Below, one piece after another: positions 5,578 to 5,851 of a DNA stretch of 5,851 bases. Position 1 is the stretch's first letter. The number at the start of each line of letters is the position of its first letter. The translations under genes were made by a program, and so were the position numbers. This DNA comes from Treponema sp. (GTDB taxonomy: Bacteria > Spirochaetota > Spirochaetia > Treponematales > Breznakiellaceae): positions 1 to 5,851 of the forward strand of contig WQZT01000107.1 of NCBI GenBank assembly GCA_009780595.1, in the 5' to 3' direction. A model generated the notes under the pieces. That model worked only from the letters and a program-made list of their open reading frames with translations, did not search any database and was not told where the DNA came from.

Positions 5578-5694
5578 GCATAGCTAATTCGCCGTTGGTG
5601 AATTAGCTATGCGACGGGGCGTTACGGGGCAGCGCCCCGTATGGGGGGTAGCGGAAAAGCCGTAGGCTTTGGAGCGAGGGGGGCGTGCCCCCCG
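5578..5694. repeat. Composite multi-hairpin intergenic element (REP/MITE-like)
   Basis: Four perfect inverted repeats are packed in 117 bp. (1) 13-bp arms GCATAGCTAATTC at 5578-5590 and its complement at 5600-5612, loop 9 nt. (2) 8-bp arms TACGGGGC at 5623-5630 and 5634-5641, loop AGC. (3) 6-bp arms AAAGCC at 5656-5661 and GGCTTT at 5665-5670, loop GTA. (4) 7-bp arms GGGGGGC at 5678-5684 and GCCCCCC at 5687-5693, loop GT (or 6 bp with a 4-nt loop). The first hairpin is AT-rich and the second and fourth very GC-rich. The element carries no plausible gene. The layout suggests a dispersed intergenic repeat family, but only one copy is in this window. On the minus strand the first hairpin could also help terminate transcription from the upstream gene before the AlaX promoter. 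Confidence 0.8.
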
Positions 5695-5728
5695 CAATAT
5701 CAAGATTGATTTCCGGGTATGCGCTGAT

Positions 5729-5851
5729 TTAACGCCGCACCGCGTCCCACAGTTTTTCGTAACTGTCGATAACGCCATACTTTACATTGCTGCCGCTTAT
5801 TGCCCGAAAATGCTCGCGCGCGAAGTTTTCTTTTGCCTTTTCGATGCCGCG
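5729..5851 (-). CDS. C-terminal 40 residues of an unidentified protein, possibly a type III-like restriction subunit
   Basis: An open minus-strand frame enters at base 5851 and stops at TAA (5731-5729), giving 40 residues that contain KENFAREHFRAISG, NVKYGVIDSYEKLW and a final DAVRR. The codon pattern is protein-like and there is no competing frame. The pattern of a basic helix ending in HF, then VKYGVI, then SYEKLW, resembles the extreme C-terminus of type III restriction (Res) helicase-nuclease subunits as I remember them, where a similar helix-strand-aromatic arrangement closes the protein. With 40 residues and no catalytic motif this identification is weak. The gene ends 35 nt before the hairpin cluster and lies on the same strand as AlaX. 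The coding call is moderately firm; the function is a guess. Confidence 0.6.
   Translation of the reverse strand, partial: RGIEKAKENFAREHFRAISGSNVKYGVIDSYEKLWDAVRR

Noticed and set aside
5584..5778. Minus-strand small open frame across the hairpin cluster
   Set aside because: It consists mostly of translated inverted repeats and overlaps a better-supported coding end in another frame.
1..5851. tRNA, rRNA, CRISPR array or insertion sequence
   Set aside because: No cloverleaf, regularly spaced direct repeats, transposase motifs or terminal inverted repeats with target duplications were seen in reading both strands.

Overview
The window looks like chromosomal DNA from a spirochaete, most likely Treponema or a close relative. 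The main reason is the side-by-side pair of a DUF4912 protein and a GH57/DUF1957 branching-enzyme-like protein, which I remember as a typical spirochaete arrangement; this is a recollection, not a search result. Base composition is moderately GC-rich (about 50-63% in the blocks I counted by hand), except for one AT-richer gene at 3788-4207. All the confident genes are ordinary bacterial families, and no phage, IS or CRISPR structure is visible.

Layout. Minus strand, 1-564: first 188 codons of a GH57 alpha-glucan branching-enzyme-like protein, cut by the window edge. It is overlapped by 8 nt by the upstream DUF4912 gene (557-1375). A 110-bp divergent promoter region (1376-1485) separates these from plus-strand genes: a HIT-family nucleotide-binding protein (1486-1830), a THUMP-type 23S rRNA methyltransferase of the RlmL/YpsC type (1873-3105), and a TetR-family regulator (3145-3750). 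A short convergent gap containing a long palindrome separates these from a minus-strand SRPBCC/AHSA1-type protein (3788-4207). Further upstream on the minus strand is a long-form alanyl-tRNA editing protein, AlaX-L (4281-5540). Beyond it lies a dense cluster of hairpins (5578-5694), then the last 40 codons of another minus-strand gene (5729-5851), tentatively the tail of a type III-like restriction subunit.

How the genes fit together. DUF4912 and GH57 form an obvious operon, presumably for glycogen or alpha-glucan work. HIT, the rRNA methyltransferase and AlaX are housekeeping functions (nucleotide hydrolysis, ribosome modification, tRNA proofreading), each with its own promoter. The TetR regulator and the SRPBCC protein converge; no regulatory link is demonstrated.

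The most interesting signals are not protein families. First, three unrelated genes (HIT, rRNA methyltransferase, AlaX) have a good -10 box exactly 6 nt before the start codon and no Shine-Dalgarno, which predicts leaderless mRNAs; the DUF4912 gene is nearly the same. The TetR, SRPBCC and GH57 genes instead carry clear Shine-Dalgarno sequences. Second, the 117-bp multi-hairpin element at 5578-5694 looks like a dispersed repeat family member. I do not see a clearly new multi-gene system here.
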